Source of the DNA: an uncultured Bacilli bacterium
Lineage (GTDB): Bacteria > Bacillota_I > Bacilli_A > RF39 > UBA660
Direction: 5' to 3'
DNA: 59,381 nt
Assembly: GCA_934087065.1 (NCBI GenBank)
Contig: CAKOIS010000006.1
Span: 1-59,381, forward strand
The notes beneath the pieces are model-generated. The model did no database searches. It worked only from the letters and a program-made list of their open reading frames with translations, and was not told where the DNA came from. Shown in pieces: positions 8,541-17,263 of the stretch. The position numbers and the translations under genes were made by a program. Each line of letters opens with the position of its first letter. Position 1 is the stretch's first letter.

Positions 8541-10925
8541 TTAATTTGTCATCACATATGGATCACTTTGTGTTCCAGTTCCAGATACGTACACATCAGC
8601 CGATAAAGCCATTACTGGAGAATATCCTGTAACGTAAGTTAAACCATATGATAAATAGCCTACATATCCAACATCACTAACATGAAATGCATAGTTTGTT
8701 CCCAATAAAGAAGAAGTTATAACCCACTGAGCTTGATCACTGCCTTGAAATAGCCAATTTTTAGTATGGCACTTAGTATTTACTTCATATCCATAAACTC
8801 CATTAGAGTCACTTCCCACTGACACATTTCTATCACAGTCACTAGAGAGTACTGCATATCCATAATCACTCGGATATATCAAACTAACAGCACCCACTAT
8901 TGAAGTAACACCATTAGAACTCAATCCTGCTGAACCACTATTATTTAACATTCTTTCAGTATCATAAAACATTTTAGCTGTTGTATTATCTGAGTACATT
9001 CTTGATCCTAAATATATTTTATATTTTACTGTATTCTTATAATTAGAAGTTGTGTAACCCTTTAACGTAGTAGTATACATTATTGAATCAGGAAAATGAT
9101 TAGAAGTACTTACATTATTATAAGCCGATGTTGGATAATTATTTGATTCATAATGTCTTCTTACTCTTATTACATTTTCACCATTTTCTCCATCAGGAAA
9201 TACTCCAATTATTCTCCACAACTCTTTTGTACCATCATTCTTTTCCATCTGTATATAATTATTCGGATTACTTCCTTCATATCTAAAGCCATTCTCATTA
9301 TACACTCCATCCTCATTTTTCATAGACTTAGAGATAATTTTATCAGATAGTGTATCAGGAGTTTCTTGTATTTCATAAGGTTTAGATGCACTACCATCGC
9401 CACTTTTCCAAAGGTTTTCACCGTTTAATGTTATAACTGGGCGAAATGATTTTGCTTTAAATGAAGCAGTATGGGCACTAATACTCCCTTCACGACCAAA
9501 TCTTGCTGGTTCAATATCTAGCACATCATTATCTGTATCAGAGTAATCAGCACCTGTCATAGTCCACCATTCACCAACGTGATTTATCGAAGGATTATTT
9601 TTGTTGTTTAAATAATACCACACTTTGTCATTTTTTATTCCAACTACACCGCCTGCAAAAGCTACTTCATCAGCAGTAATTAATGCTATATTTGCTTTTA
9701 TTACATCTTTTGAGTTACAATTTAATGTTGGATTTTTGATTTGTATAAGTCTATAATACCCGGATAAATATGTCCGTGTATCATCACTATTATATATACT
9801 TTTATCATTACAATAACTTGCTCCTGGATTAATATATTTTGAATAATTAATTAAGTTTTCATTAAACCACTTATCTAATTTTATTTTAGCATCAGAATTA
9901 TTATAATCAATACATTTAATACCGTTTGTACAATTAGACGAATAGCTTTCATTCCCAGCTATATAAGTGTTTTCACTTTCATAACTATTACCGTGATATA
10001 ATAGTTTTACACCACCATCTTTATCAGTTCTTATTATCCTCCAGTATATTGGGTCACCTTTCTTCCATAACGTGAATGCTTCACAATTATTATTAAATTC
10101 ACTTGCATTTGTACACTCTGACATTGAGTCATAAACATTATAAGACTTATAGTTATTGCCATAAGTTCCCCAACCTTTATAAATGGTTTTATCAGTATTA
10201 TATGTTCCCAACTTTACCCAGTTGTTTCTAGCATCCCCTGCAAAGTAATACACGTCAGTATTTTCTTCTTTTGCTTTATACATTGTTCCAATATTTGTAT
10301 CTGTATAAGCTTTACTAAAGTCAGTTCTTTCTTTTATATTAGTATTATCTTCCATTATTTGATAACCTAATGTACCTTTAGTATATGGGTTATTTTCATT
10401 TGTTGTACTTTCTACTATGTATAAACTACCTGTTACAGTTGACCCCATATCTATACTTTGGTCTTCAGTGCTATCTAAGTATTTTATTTCTAAAGTATAA
10501 CTTTGTTTATTAATACTTCCTGGTTCTATTGTAATACCTCTTGCTATAACTAAGTCATATGTATTATCTCCATCTTTTGGCATATCTTTATATTCAGTCA
10601 TATTGTATCCATTCGTACTAGTTATTTTATAAACTAGGTATCCATTAGTCTTAGTAGTATTCTTATAGTTCTTTAGTACAATATCATATGTAAAGTTAGT
10701 TTTACTTTTATTAGTAACACTAAAAGTATTAGCACTACTCCAACCTGGTTCAATTATACCACTCGCTATTTCGTTGTTGTTGTCAAAGTTTATTGTAAGC
10801 TCTTTTGCATTCACACTTACATTTTTCCCATCACCTATTATTCTAGCACTATAGTATGCTAAACTAACTGACAACACAGTCACTATTAAACACACTACTA
10901 ATATTGTTATACTCTTCTTATTCAT
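8541..10925 (-). CDS. TasA/camelysin-like surface protein with two repeat domains
   Basis: A 794-residue secreted or cell-surface protein. Residues 5-25 (ITILVVCLIVTVLSVSLAYY) form a SipW-type signal or anchor. Residues about 30-175 form a TasA/camelysin-like beta domain (IEPGWSSANTFSVTNKSKTN, VTGSLYIVES). Domain 1 (about 195-515) is the family's shared module: ERTDFS, DVYYFAGDARNNWVKLG, YWRIIRTDKDGGVKLLYHG, ASYCNDKS, LITADEVAFAGG, WWTMTG, then FRPVITLNGE and SGDGSASKPYEI. Domain 2 (about 525-794) is a diverged version (LWRIIGVF, VITSS, SPVMALS, GTGTQSDPYVM). It has no LPXTG. A divergent XRE gene and an operator-like promoter precede it. It is a paralogue of the genes at 23325, 40824 and 57222. 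Function unknown; a fibre, adhesin or biofilm role is inferred from the N-terminal family. Confidence 0.75.
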   Translation of the reverse strand: MNKKSITILVVCLIVTVLSVSLAYYSARIIGDGKNVSVNAKELTINFDNNNEIASGIIEPGWSSANTFSVTNKSKTNFTYDIVLKNYKNTTKTNGYLVYKITSTNGYNMTEYKDMPKDGDNTYDLVIARGITIEPGSINKQSYTLEIKYLDSTEDQSIDMGSTVTGSLYIVESTTNENNPYTKGTLGYQIMEDNTNIKERTDFSKAYTDTNIGTMYKAKEENTDVYYFAGDARNNWVKLGTYNTDKTIYKGWGTYGNNYKSYNVYDSMSECTNASEFNNNCEAFTLWKKGDPIYWRIIRTDKDGGVKLLYHGNSYESENTYIAGNESYSSNCTNGIKCIDYNNSDAKIKLDKWFNENLINYSKYINPGASYCNDKSIYNSDDTRTYLSGYYRLIQIKNPTLNCNSKDVIKANIALITADEVAFAGGVVGIKNDKVWYYLNNKNNPSINHVGEWWTMTGADYSDTDNDVLDIEPARFGREGSISAHTASFKAKSFRPVITLNGENLWKSGDGSASKPYEIQETPDTLSDKIISKSMKNEDGVYNENGFRYEGSNPNNYIQMEKNDGTKELWRIIGVFPDGENGENVIRVRRHYESNNYPTSAYNNVSTSNHFPDSIMYTTTLKGYTTSNYKNTVKYKIYLGSRMYSDNTTAKMFYDTERMLNNSGSAGLSSNGVTSIVGAVSLIYPSDYGYAVLSSDCDRNVSVGSDSNGVYGYEVNTKCHTKNWLFQGSDQAQWVITSSLLGTNYAFHVSDVGYVGYLSYGLTYVTGYSPVMALSADVYVSGTGTQSDPYVMTN

Positions 10926-11048
10926 AAATCATACTCCTATTATAATCACATTTTTCCTTCTATATTTATATTGTCGTATTCCATTAATTATATACAAAAA
11001 GTATAATAATACTGGTACTACCCTTACTATCTATATGATTACAAAACT

Positions 11049-11077
11049 ATTATAGCGTGTTTCACGTTAAAAATCAA
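11049..11077 (-). promoter_or_regulatory. Promoter of the TasA-like gene with a dyad in its spacer
   Basis: Minus-strand TTGATT and TATAAT with a 17-base spacer that contains the dyad CGTG-AAA-CACG. This places the start near 11042 and gives a leader of about 115 bases. The leader holds a second dyad, TTATAC/GTATA, near 10990-11008. The dyad sits where a repressor would block polymerase; the neighbouring XRE protein is the obvious candidate. Confidence 0.65.
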
Positions 11078-11128
11078 TATTAAGTTTAAAGTTATGGTAT
11101 CTTTTTATGTAAAGAATGGAGGCTTCTT

Positions 11129-11395
11129 ATGAGTAGAACTAATAGATTAATGATGAACAGATTAAGAGATTTAAGAGAAGAAAGAGATTTAAAACAAAAA
11201 GATGTCGCAACTTATTTATGTATGAGTCAAACTGGGTATGCTGCTTATGAAACAGGAGAAAATGACATACCTACATGGGTACTTCTAAAACTAAGTGAAT
11301 ACTATACAACCAGTATTGATTACATACTATTTAATACAGACGAAAGAGTTAAATATAAGAATAGCAAAATAGACAAAAAAGATTTGGTTAGATAA
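11129..11395 (+). CDS. XRE-family helix-turn-helix regulator
   Basis: An 88-residue transcriptional regulator, essentially one lambda-repressor-type HTH domain: residues 9-70 with LRDLREERDLKQKDVATYL, SQTGYAAYETGE (recognition helix) and IPTWVLLKLSEYYTTSIDYIL. A charged tail of about 18 residues follows, with no dimerisation or sensor domain visible. ATG 11129 is preceded by GGAGG at seven bases. It is the only clear plus-strand protein gene in the window and diverges from the TasA-like gene across 203 bases holding an operator-like dyad. By analogy with SinR, which represses the tapA-sipW-tasA operon in Bacillus, it may control the surface protein; that link is inference. Confidence 0.88.
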   Translation: MSRTNRLMMNRLRDLREERDLKQKDVATYLCMSQTGYAAYETGENDIPTWVLLKLSEYYTTSIDYILFNTDERVKYKNSKIDKKDLVR

Positions 11396-11406
11396 ATCTT
11401 TTTTTA
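11378..11406 (+). terminator. Terminator of the XRE gene
   Basis: A perfect 8-bp stem AAAGATTT / AAATCTTT with an 8-base loop and a plus-strand U-tract. It begins within the last codons of the gene. Confidence 0.7.
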
Positions 11407-11414
11407 TTTGATAT

Positions 11415-11614
11415 AAAAACCTCCAAAAGGAGGCATTATTATATGTTAAAGTAACATAATCACACACATTCCGAATTTTTCCATTTTGGAATTTTTCGGA
11501 ATGATTTGGATATTTTATCTTCCAAAAAATATTCAATATGAATATAATATTTTTCCCTTTCACATCTCTTTAAATTTTTTTCTTGCATCTTCTACTACAG
11601 CTACTATTAATATA
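11415..11614 (-). ncRNA. Possible small RNA or peptide transcript between XRE and tuf
   Basis: This otherwise gene-free stretch has, on the minus strand, an extended -10 (TGTTATAAT, 11621-11626) but no good -35. It holds a long interrupted inverted repeat at 11468-11504 (outer arms CATTCCGAA / TTCGGAATG) and a terminator CCTCC-TTTT-GGAGG followed by TTTTT (11415-11434). Two short frames exist: a 20-codon one starting at the -10 (MEFILIVAVVEDARKKFKEM) and a 42-codon one without a ribosome site. Neither is convincing. The terminator shows that something is transcribed leftward here; it could also be a second terminator for read-through. Confidence 0.35.
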
Positions 11615-11693
11615 AACTCCATTATAACATACCTATATTTTTCAAAAATACACCTAGAAATTTAAATGCGATAACAAAAATTTTAAAAACATT

Positions 11694-11718
11694 AAAAAAA
11701 ACTCCCAAACGGGAATTT
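11694..11718 (-). terminator. Terminator of tuf
   Basis: Minus-strand stem ATTCCC / GGGAGT with a GTTT loop, followed by seven U, 15 bases after the tuf stop. Confidence 0.85.
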
Positions 11719-11732
11719 TTTAATTAACTTAA

Positions 11733-12917
11733 TTACTCAATAATTTCAGTTACTTTACCAGCACCAACTGTTCTTCCACCTTCACGGATAGAGAATTCAG
11801 TACCGTTTTCAAGAGCTATCTTAGTGATTAATTCAACTGTCATTGAAACATTATCACCAGGCATAACCATTTCAACACCTTGAGGTAATTCAATTACACC
11901 AGTAACGTCTGTAGTTCTGAAGTAGAATTGTGGTCTATAGTTACTGAAGAATGGAGTATGTCTTCCACCTTCTTCTTTAGATAGAACATAAACTTCTGCT
12001 TTGAACTTCTTGTGAGGAGTAACTGTTCCTGGTTTTGCAAGAACTTGTCCTCTTTCAACATCTTCACGGTTAACACCACGAAGAAGCACACCAGCGTTGT
12101 CTCCAGCTTCAGCAAAATCTAATGATTTTCTGAACATTTCTATACCAGTTACAACAACTTTTCTTGTATCTTTAATACCAACGATTTCTACTTCGTCATT
12201 TAGTTTTAACATACCTCTTTCAACACGTCCTGTAACAACAGTTCCACGACCTGTGATAGTAAATACGTCTTCAATACTCATTAAGAAAGGCTTTTCAGTA
12301 TCTCTTACAGGAGTATCAATCCATGAGTCAACTGCATCCATTAATTCGTCTATAGCAGCAACATACTTAGGGTCACCTTCTAGAGCTTTTAATGCAGATC
12401 CTCTTATAATTGGAGTATTGTCTCCATCAAATCCATATTCAGAAAGTAATTCTCTTACTTCCATTTCTACTAAATCAAGTAGTTCAGGATCATCAACCAT
12501 ATCACATTTGTTGATGAATACTACCATTTTAGGTACACCAACTTGTCTAGATAATAGGATGTGTTCTCTTGTTTGAGGCATAGGTCCATCAGTTGCACTA
12601 ACAACTAAGATAGCCCCATCCATTTGAGCAGCACCTGTGATCATGTTTTTAACATAGTCAGCGTGTCCTGGGCAGTCAACGTGAGCATAGTGACGTTTTT
12701 CAGTTTGATACTCAACGTGAGCTGTATTGATAGTAATACCTCTTTCTCTTTCTTCTGGAGCTTTATCTATATTTGCATAGTCTACAAATTCTCCTCCAAA
12801 TTTTTCAGCTTGTCTTTTGGTAATAGCAGCAGTTAATGTTGTTTTACCATGGTCTACGTGTCCAATTGTACCAATGTTAACATGTGGTTTTGAACGATCA
12901 AATTTTTCTCTTGCCAT
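11733..12917 (-). CDS. tuf: Elongation factor Tu
   Basis: A 394-residue GTPase that carries aminoacyl-tRNA to the ribosome. The G domain (residues 1-200) shows GHVDHGKTT (P-loop, about 19-27), the switch I segment RGITINTAHVEY, DCPGHADY (G3) and NKCDMVDD (G4). Beta-barrel domains 2 (TGRGTVVTGRVERG) and 3 (REGGRTVGAGKVTEII end) follow. The length is normal. It follows fusA after 92 bases, the usual str-operon order, with AGGAGG ahead of ATG 12917 and a terminator behind. The near-invariant sequence makes the identification certain. Confidence 0.99.
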   Translation of the reverse strand: MAREKFDRSKPHVNIGTIGHVDHGKTTLTAAITKRQAEKFGGEFVDYANIDKAPEERERGITINTAHVEYQTEKRHYAHVDCPGHADYVKNMITGAAQMDGAILVVSATDGPMPQTREHILLSRQVGVPKMVVFINKCDMVDDPELLDLVEMEVRELLSEYGFDGDNTPIIRGSALKALEGDPKYVAAIDELMDAVDSWIDTPVRDTEKPFLMSIEDVFTITGRGTVVTGRVERGMLKLNDEVEIVGIKDTRKVVVTGIEMFRKSLDFAEAGDNAGVLLRGVNREDVERGQVLAKPGTVTPHKKFKAEVYVLSKEEGGRHTPFFSNYRPQFYFRTTDVTGVIELPQGVEMVMPGDNVSMTVELITKIALENGTEFSIREGGRTVGAGKVTEIIE

Positions 12918-13009
12918 TTTAAAATTCCTCCTTTTTCTATATACATTATTATTTTACCTAAAGTTTATGACTTTTTCAAGCATAAACTGTTAAGTTTTAC
13001 ATTTTTTTA

Positions 13010-15082
13010 TTAGGCAACACTGTTTTTCTTAATAATATCTTCAGCAATGTTTCTAGGTACTTCTTCATAATGGTCAAATACCATTTGATATTGTCCTCTA
13101 CCTTGAGTATTACTTCTTAATACTGTCATGTAACCAAACATTTCTGCTAAAGGTACCATTGCACCTATTTCTAGGTCTTTACCTCTTGATTCATTACCAA
13201 GTGGTCTTCCTCTTCTACTAGTTAAGTCTCCCATAACTGTTCCCATAAATTCTTCAGGAACTACAACAGATACTTTCATTATTGGTTCTAGTAAAACAGG
13301 TTTACATTTATTTTTAGCTTCTTTAAGTGCCATTGAAGCAGCTATTTTAAATGCCATTTCGTTAGAGTCTACATCATGATATGATCCATCAAATAATGTA
13401 CACTTAACGTCTATCATAGGATATCCAGCAAGTACTCCTCCAGCTAAAGCTTCTTGAAGTCCTTTATCTACAACGCCAATGTATTCACGTGGTACTACAC
13501 CACCAACAACAGCGTCAACAAATTCATATCCTTTATCTTTATTAGGTTCAAATTTAACCCAAACGTGTCCGTATTGTCCACGTCCACCACTTTGCTTAAT
13601 GTATTTACCTTCACAGTCAGCTGGTACTGTAAGAGTTTCTCTATAAGCAACTTGTGGTTTACCAACGTTACACTCAACATCAAATTCTCTTCTCATTCTA
13701 TCAACTAGAACATCTAAGTGTAACTCACCCATTCCAGCTATAATAGTTTGACCAGTTTCGTGGTTTGTGCTAGCTCTAAATGATGGGTCTTCTTTTGCTA
13801 ACTTTTGAAGTGCAAGACTCATTTTTTCTTGATCAGCTTTTGATTTTGGTTCAATAGCAAGTTCAATAACTGGTTCTGGGAAAGTCATTTTTTCAAGTAT
13901 AACTTTTGATTTTTCATCACATAAAGTGTCACCAGTAAATGTGTCTTTAAGTCCTACTGCAGCAGCAATTTCTCCTGCATAAACTTCTGAAATTTCCTTT
14001 CTTTGGTTAGCATGCATTTGTAAGATACGTCCAATTCTTTCTTTTTCTCCTTTAGAACTATTAAATACATATGAACCACTCTTTAATGTTCCAGAGTATA
14101 CTCTAAAGAATGTTAAATTTCCAACGAATGGATCGTTCATAACTTTGAATGCTAGTGCACTAAATGCTTCAGAGTCACTTGCCTTTCTTTCAATTGGATT
14201 ATCATTCATATCAATTCCCTTTACTGGAGGGATATCTGTTGGAGCTGGTAAATAATCAAGTACAGCATCAAGTGCAAGTTTTACACCTTTGTTTCCTAAA
14301 GCAGTACCGCATAATACTGGATAGAATTCTCCAGCTATAACACCTTTTCTTATAGCAGACTTAATTTCTTCAACACTAAGCTCATTTCCTTCTAAGTATT
14401 TTTCCATTAACTCATCATCAAACATACTAACTGTTTCAATAAGTTCCATACGTTTTTCTAGAGCAACACTCTTTAATTCATCAGGAATTTCTATTTCAGT
14501 AGCATTTTCATGTTGATCCCCATCATAATGATATGCTTTCATAGTAACTAAGTCAATAATACCACTAAAGTTATCTTCAGCTCCAATAGGCCATTCAATA
14601 GGTGCACTATTTTCACTTAGTCTATCTTTAATTGTTTCTAAGCTAAATTCAAAGTTAGCTCCCATTTTATCCATCTTATTAGCGAATATCATTCTTGGAA
14701 CTTTCCATTCATTAGCTTGTCTCCAAACTTGTTCAGTTTGTGTTTCAACACCAGCTTGAGCATCAATAAGCGCAATTGCACCATCAAGTACTCTTAAACT
14801 ACGAGAAACTTCAATAGTAAAGTCTACGTGTCCTGGTGTATCTATGATATTTAATCTATATCCTTTCCAATGTGCAGTTGTTGCAGCACTGGTAATTGTG
14901 ATACCTCTTTCTTTTTCTTGTTCCATCCAGTCCATTTGTGATTCACCATCATGTGTTTCACCGATTTTATGTGTTATTCCTGTATGGAAAAGTACACGCT
15001 CTGTAAATGTAGTCTTACCAGCATCTATATGTGCCATAATACCAATATTACGTAGCTTATCTAAAGATACATCACGTGCCAT
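13010..15082 (-). CDS. fusA: Elongation factor G
   Basis: A 690-residue translocation GTPase. The P-loop is AHIDAGKTT (about 16-24), switch I RGITITSAATTAHW, G3 DTPGHVDF and G4 NKMDKMG. Domain II (FFRVYSGTLKSGSYV), domain III (EDPSFRASTNHETGQTIIAGMGELHLDV), domain IV (GGRGQYGHVWVKFEP, containing the translocation tip) and domain V (EPIMKVSVVVPEEFMG) are all present. The length is typical. It sits between rpsG and tuf on the same strand, with GGGAGAA as ribosome site before ATG 15082, in the classic str operon. Confidence 0.99.
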   Translation of the reverse strand: MARDVSLDKLRNIGIMAHIDAGKTTFTERVLFHTGITHKIGETHDGESQMDWMEQEKERGITITSAATTAHWKGYRLNIIDTPGHVDFTIEVSRSLRVLDGAIALIDAQAGVETQTEQVWRQANEWKVPRMIFANKMDKMGANFEFSLETIKDRLSENSAPIEWPIGAEDNFSGIIDLVTMKAYHYDGDQHENATEIEIPDELKSVALEKRMELIETVSMFDDELMEKYLEGNELSVEEIKSAIRKGVIAGEFYPVLCGTALGNKGVKLALDAVLDYLPAPTDIPPVKGIDMNDNPIERKASDSEAFSALAFKVMNDPFVGNLTFFRVYSGTLKSGSYVFNSSKGEKERIGRILQMHANQRKEISEVYAGEIAAAVGLKDTFTGDTLCDEKSKVILEKMTFPEPVIELAIEPKSKADQEKMSLALQKLAKEDPSFRASTNHETGQTIIAGMGELHLDVLVDRMRREFDVECNVGKPQVAYRETLTVPADCEGKYIKQSGGRGQYGHVWVKFEPNKDKGYEFVDAVVGGVVPREYIGVVDKGLQEALAGGVLAGYPMIDVKCTLFDGSYHDVDSNEMAFKIAASMALKEAKNKCKPVLLEPIMKVSVVVPEEFMGTVMGDLTSRRGRPLGNESRGKDLEIGAMVPLAEMFGYMTVLRSNTQGRGQYQMVFDHYEEVPRNIAEDIIKKNSVA

Positions 15083-15108
15083 AATTCATTTCTCCCTTCT
15101 TAATTATA

Positions 15109-15576
15109 TTACCATCTATAATGAGCATAAGCTTTATTAGCTTCAGCCATCTTGTGAGTATCCTCACGTTTCTTAACAGCACCACCAACACCGTTAGCAG
15201 CATCTATTATTTCATTAGCTAAGTTTTCAGCCATACCTTTACCATTTCTATTTTTAGCATATTGTACTAACCAACGAAGTGCTAAAGCTTGACCTCTGTC
15301 TTCCTTAACTTCAACTGGGACTTGGTAGTTACCTCCACCAATACGTCTACTCTTAATTTCTAGTTGAGGCTTAATATTTTCATAAGCTTTATTAAAAGTT
15401 TCCATTGGATCATTTCCAGTCTTTTCTTTAACTATATCAAATGCGTCATATAAAATATTTTGAGCAGTACCTTTTTTACCACCAATCATAATTCTATTGA
15501 TTAATTTAGTAACCATCTTACTATTATATATAGGATCTGCTAATACTTCTCTTTTAACAGCTTGTCTTTTACGCAT
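15109..15576 (-). CDS. rpsG: 30S ribosomal protein S7
   Basis: A 155-residue primary 16S rRNA-binding protein that nucleates assembly of the 30S head. It shows the conserved start MRKRQAVKREVLADPIYNS, MIGGKKGTAQ, the RRIGGGNYQVPVEV hairpin, ALRWLVQYAKNR and the C-terminal KREDTHKMAEANKAYAHYRW. Full length. It lies 22 bases after rpsL and 26 before fusA, with GGGAGGAAT as ribosome site. In other bacteria S7 feeds back on str-operon translation; no specific site was identified here. Confidence 0.98.
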   Translation of the reverse strand: MRKRQAVKREVLADPIYNSKMVTKLINRIMIGGKKGTAQNILYDAFDIVKEKTGNDPMETFNKAYENIKPQLEIKSRRIGGGNYQVPVEVKEDRGQALALRWLVQYAKNRNGKGMAENLANEIIDAANGVGGAVKKREDTHKMAEANKAYAHYRW

Positions 15577-15598
15577 TATTTATTCCTCCCTTCTTTAT

Positions 15599-16015
15599 TT
15601 ATTTGTTTTTAGGTCTTTTTGTACCGTATTTACTTCTACCTTGTCTTCTCTTGTCAATACCTGCAGTATCTAATGTACCACGAACGATGTGATATCTTAC
15701 TCCGATTAGGTCTTTAACACGTCCGCCTCTTATTAATACTACACTGTGTTCTTGTAAGTTATGTCCTTCTCCAGGAATATAGCAAGTTACTTCGTAACCA
15801 TTACTTAATCTTACACGAGCATATTTTCTTAATGCTGAGTTTGGTTTCTTAGGTGTCTTAGTACCTACACGAGTACATACTCCACGTTTTTGAGGGCTCA
15901 TATTGTTAGTTCTTTTTCTATCTTTTGAGTTAAATCCAACATTTAATACTGGGCTTTTACTCTTTCTAACCTTTTGTCCTCTTTTCTTTCTAACTAATTG
16001 GTTAATAGTAGTCAT
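15599..16015 (-). CDS. rpsL: 30S ribosomal protein S12
   Basis: A 138-residue decoding-centre protein. It begins MTTINQLVRKKRGQKVRKSK, contains KTPKKPNSALRKYARVRL with the lysine whose substitution gives streptomycin resistance (wild type here), and PGEGHNLQEHSVVLIRGGRVKDL. The frame is open seven codons upstream to 16036, but ATG 16015 has GAAAGGAG at the right distance and matches the universal N-terminus. It is the first gene of the str operon; a bulged stem-loop (GATACAC...GTGTGTAC) lies immediately before the ribosome site. Confidence 0.98.
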   Translation of the reverse strand: MTTINQLVRKKRGQKVRKSKSPVLNVGFNSKDRKRTNNMSPQKRGVCTRVGTKTPKKPNSALRKYARVRLSNGYEVTCYIPGEGHNLQEHSVVLIRGGRVKDLIGVRYHIVRGTLDTAGIDKRRQGRSKYGTKRPKNK

Positions 16016-16099
16016 ATTAACTCCTTTCTCGTACACACTTCCTGGTGTATCGTGTTTATAATTTTAATTAGAGTTTTACTTGAAAACTCAAACATTTAT

Positions 16100-16128
16100 A
16101 ATATATCACGATAAACTTTGTTTGTCAA
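16100..16128 (-). promoter_or_regulatory. Promoter of the str operon
   Basis: Minus-strand TTGACA (16123-16128) and TATATT (16100-16105) with 17-base spacing, about 85 bases upstream of rpsL. The remaining upstream stretch to 16290 shows nothing else clear. Confidence 0.75.
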
Positions 16129-16293
16129 ACATTTTTTGATGGTTTTACACAAAAAATAATAAAAGTTTATCTACTTATCATTAACATCATAATATATATT
16201 AACTACGTCCTTTTCTCTTTATTTGCTTAGTTAATGAAGAAATAGAAGAAAAAATGTCTTAAATAAATCAGTAGTATATATTTTAACTATTAA

Positions 16294-16326
16294 TAAAAAA
16301 AAGCTTATTTTAATTTTAAAGCTTTT
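16294..16326 (-). terminator. Terminator of the three-paralogue operon
   Basis: An 8-bp stem AAAAGCTT / AAGCTTTT with a 12-base AT loop and a U-tract on the minus strand. It overlaps the last gene's stop codon. Confidence 0.65.
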
Positions 16327-16787
16327 GATTTATAATATTTCCTAATTTCAACTAATTTTAACTCGTAAACTTCTATATAAGCAAGTACCATATTTTTATC
16401 ACTTACACAATAAGAAGTAATTACACTAGACACTCCCTTTTCATCGTATCCAAATGCTGGAAATAAATTCATTCTTAAATTCTTTCTATAATAGTATTCT
16501 TTATCAGTATTTGAAATATACATATCTTTAAAAGATATTTCTCTATTTTCTATTTTTTCTAAACATTTATGTAAGTCCTTATATAATTGACAAAAATATC
16601 TGTCAGTTTTACTATTAATAGAACTATCTATTAAATTTACCTTTTCTTTTAAAGTAAGCTTACTTGTTTCAGACTTACCTAACTCATTTAACTTAGTGTC
16701 TAAAACTCTATTAAGTTCATTTAATACAAAATTTCTCTTGAATTCAAAATCATAATCAGTAAATAATCCTAATTTTTCATTAATCAT
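16305..16787 (-). CDS. Unknown protein, third of three tandem paralogues
   Basis: A 160-residue protein that I do not recognise. It aligns by eye with its two upstream neighbours: an N-terminal helical part (LTLKEKVNLIDSS), a central helix pair with LYKDLHKCLEKIENREISF, an aromatic FPAFGYDEKG strand and a C-terminal helix (VLAYIEVYELKLVEIRKYYKSKALKLK). This copy is the most diverged: the RIGxYPxF motif of the others has become LRMNLFPAF. There is no signal peptide or transmembrane segment. Its ATG overlaps the preceding stop by one base, so it is in one operon with the other two. A terminator follows. Confidence 0.6.
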   Translation of the reverse strand: MINEKLGLFTDYDFEFKRNFVLNELNRVLDTKLNELGKSETSKLTLKEKVNLIDSSINSKTDRYFCQLYKDLHKCLEKIENREISFKDMYISNTDKEYYYRKNLRMNLFPAFGYDEKGVSSVITSYCVSDKNMVLAYIEVYELKLVEIRKYYKSKALKLK

Positions 16788-17263
16788 TATAACACCTTCT
16801 TTAAACCAGCTTTAATTTCAGGTTGTCTATTCTCTATAGTATCAATCAAACTACATAATATATTAATCTTAGTATTATTTCTAGTTAATTCAATTTTCTT
16901 AACACAACCATCTTTATCATATGTAAAAAGTGGGTATGTTCCTATTCTATTAACTGTATACTTTGTATATTTAAAGAATGTCTCAACAACATCAGAATTC
17001 TTTCTATCAACAGCAATCTCTTTACCTTGAATAAGTTCTAAAGCAACGAACAACTCTTTAATTAAAGAATCAACAAAACTATCATTTTTAGTTTCTTTAT
17101 ATAATAGTCTTATCTTTTCAACTAATGTAGTTGGAACATATAGTTTTATATCATTAAGTGTAAGCTCGCACTCTACCATAGTTTCAATTTCCCTTAAAAC
17201 TAAATCTCTTTTTTCAGCATAATCTAATTTTGGAAAATAACTATCTCTTAAACAACTAAGCAT
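16787..17263 (-). CDS. Unknown protein, second of three tandem paralogues
   Basis: A 158-residue protein of unknown function. Motifs shared with its neighbours are LVEKIRLLYK, LIKELFVALELIQGKEIAV and NRIGTYPLFTYDKDGCVKKIELTRNNTKI (residues about 110-140), then a Cys-containing helix (ILCSLIDTIENRQPEIKAGL). The pattern suggests a small alpha/beta domain with a helical N-terminus. It overlaps the upstream gene by eight bases and the downstream gene by one, so the three proteins are probably made in fixed proportion and may form a heteromer. That is inference. Confidence 0.6.
   Translation of the reverse strand: MLSCLRDSYFPKLDYAEKRDLVLREIETMVECELTLNDIKLYVPTTLVEKIRLLYKETKNDSFVDSLIKELFVALELIQGKEIAVDRKNSDVVETFFKYTKYTVNRIGTYPLFTYDKDGCVKKIELTRNNTKINILCSLIDTIENRQPEIKAGLKKVL

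Noticed and set aside
8541..10925. Sortase-anchored protein
   Set aside because: None of the four surface proteins has an LPxTG motif or a C-terminal hydrophobic tail with positive charges.
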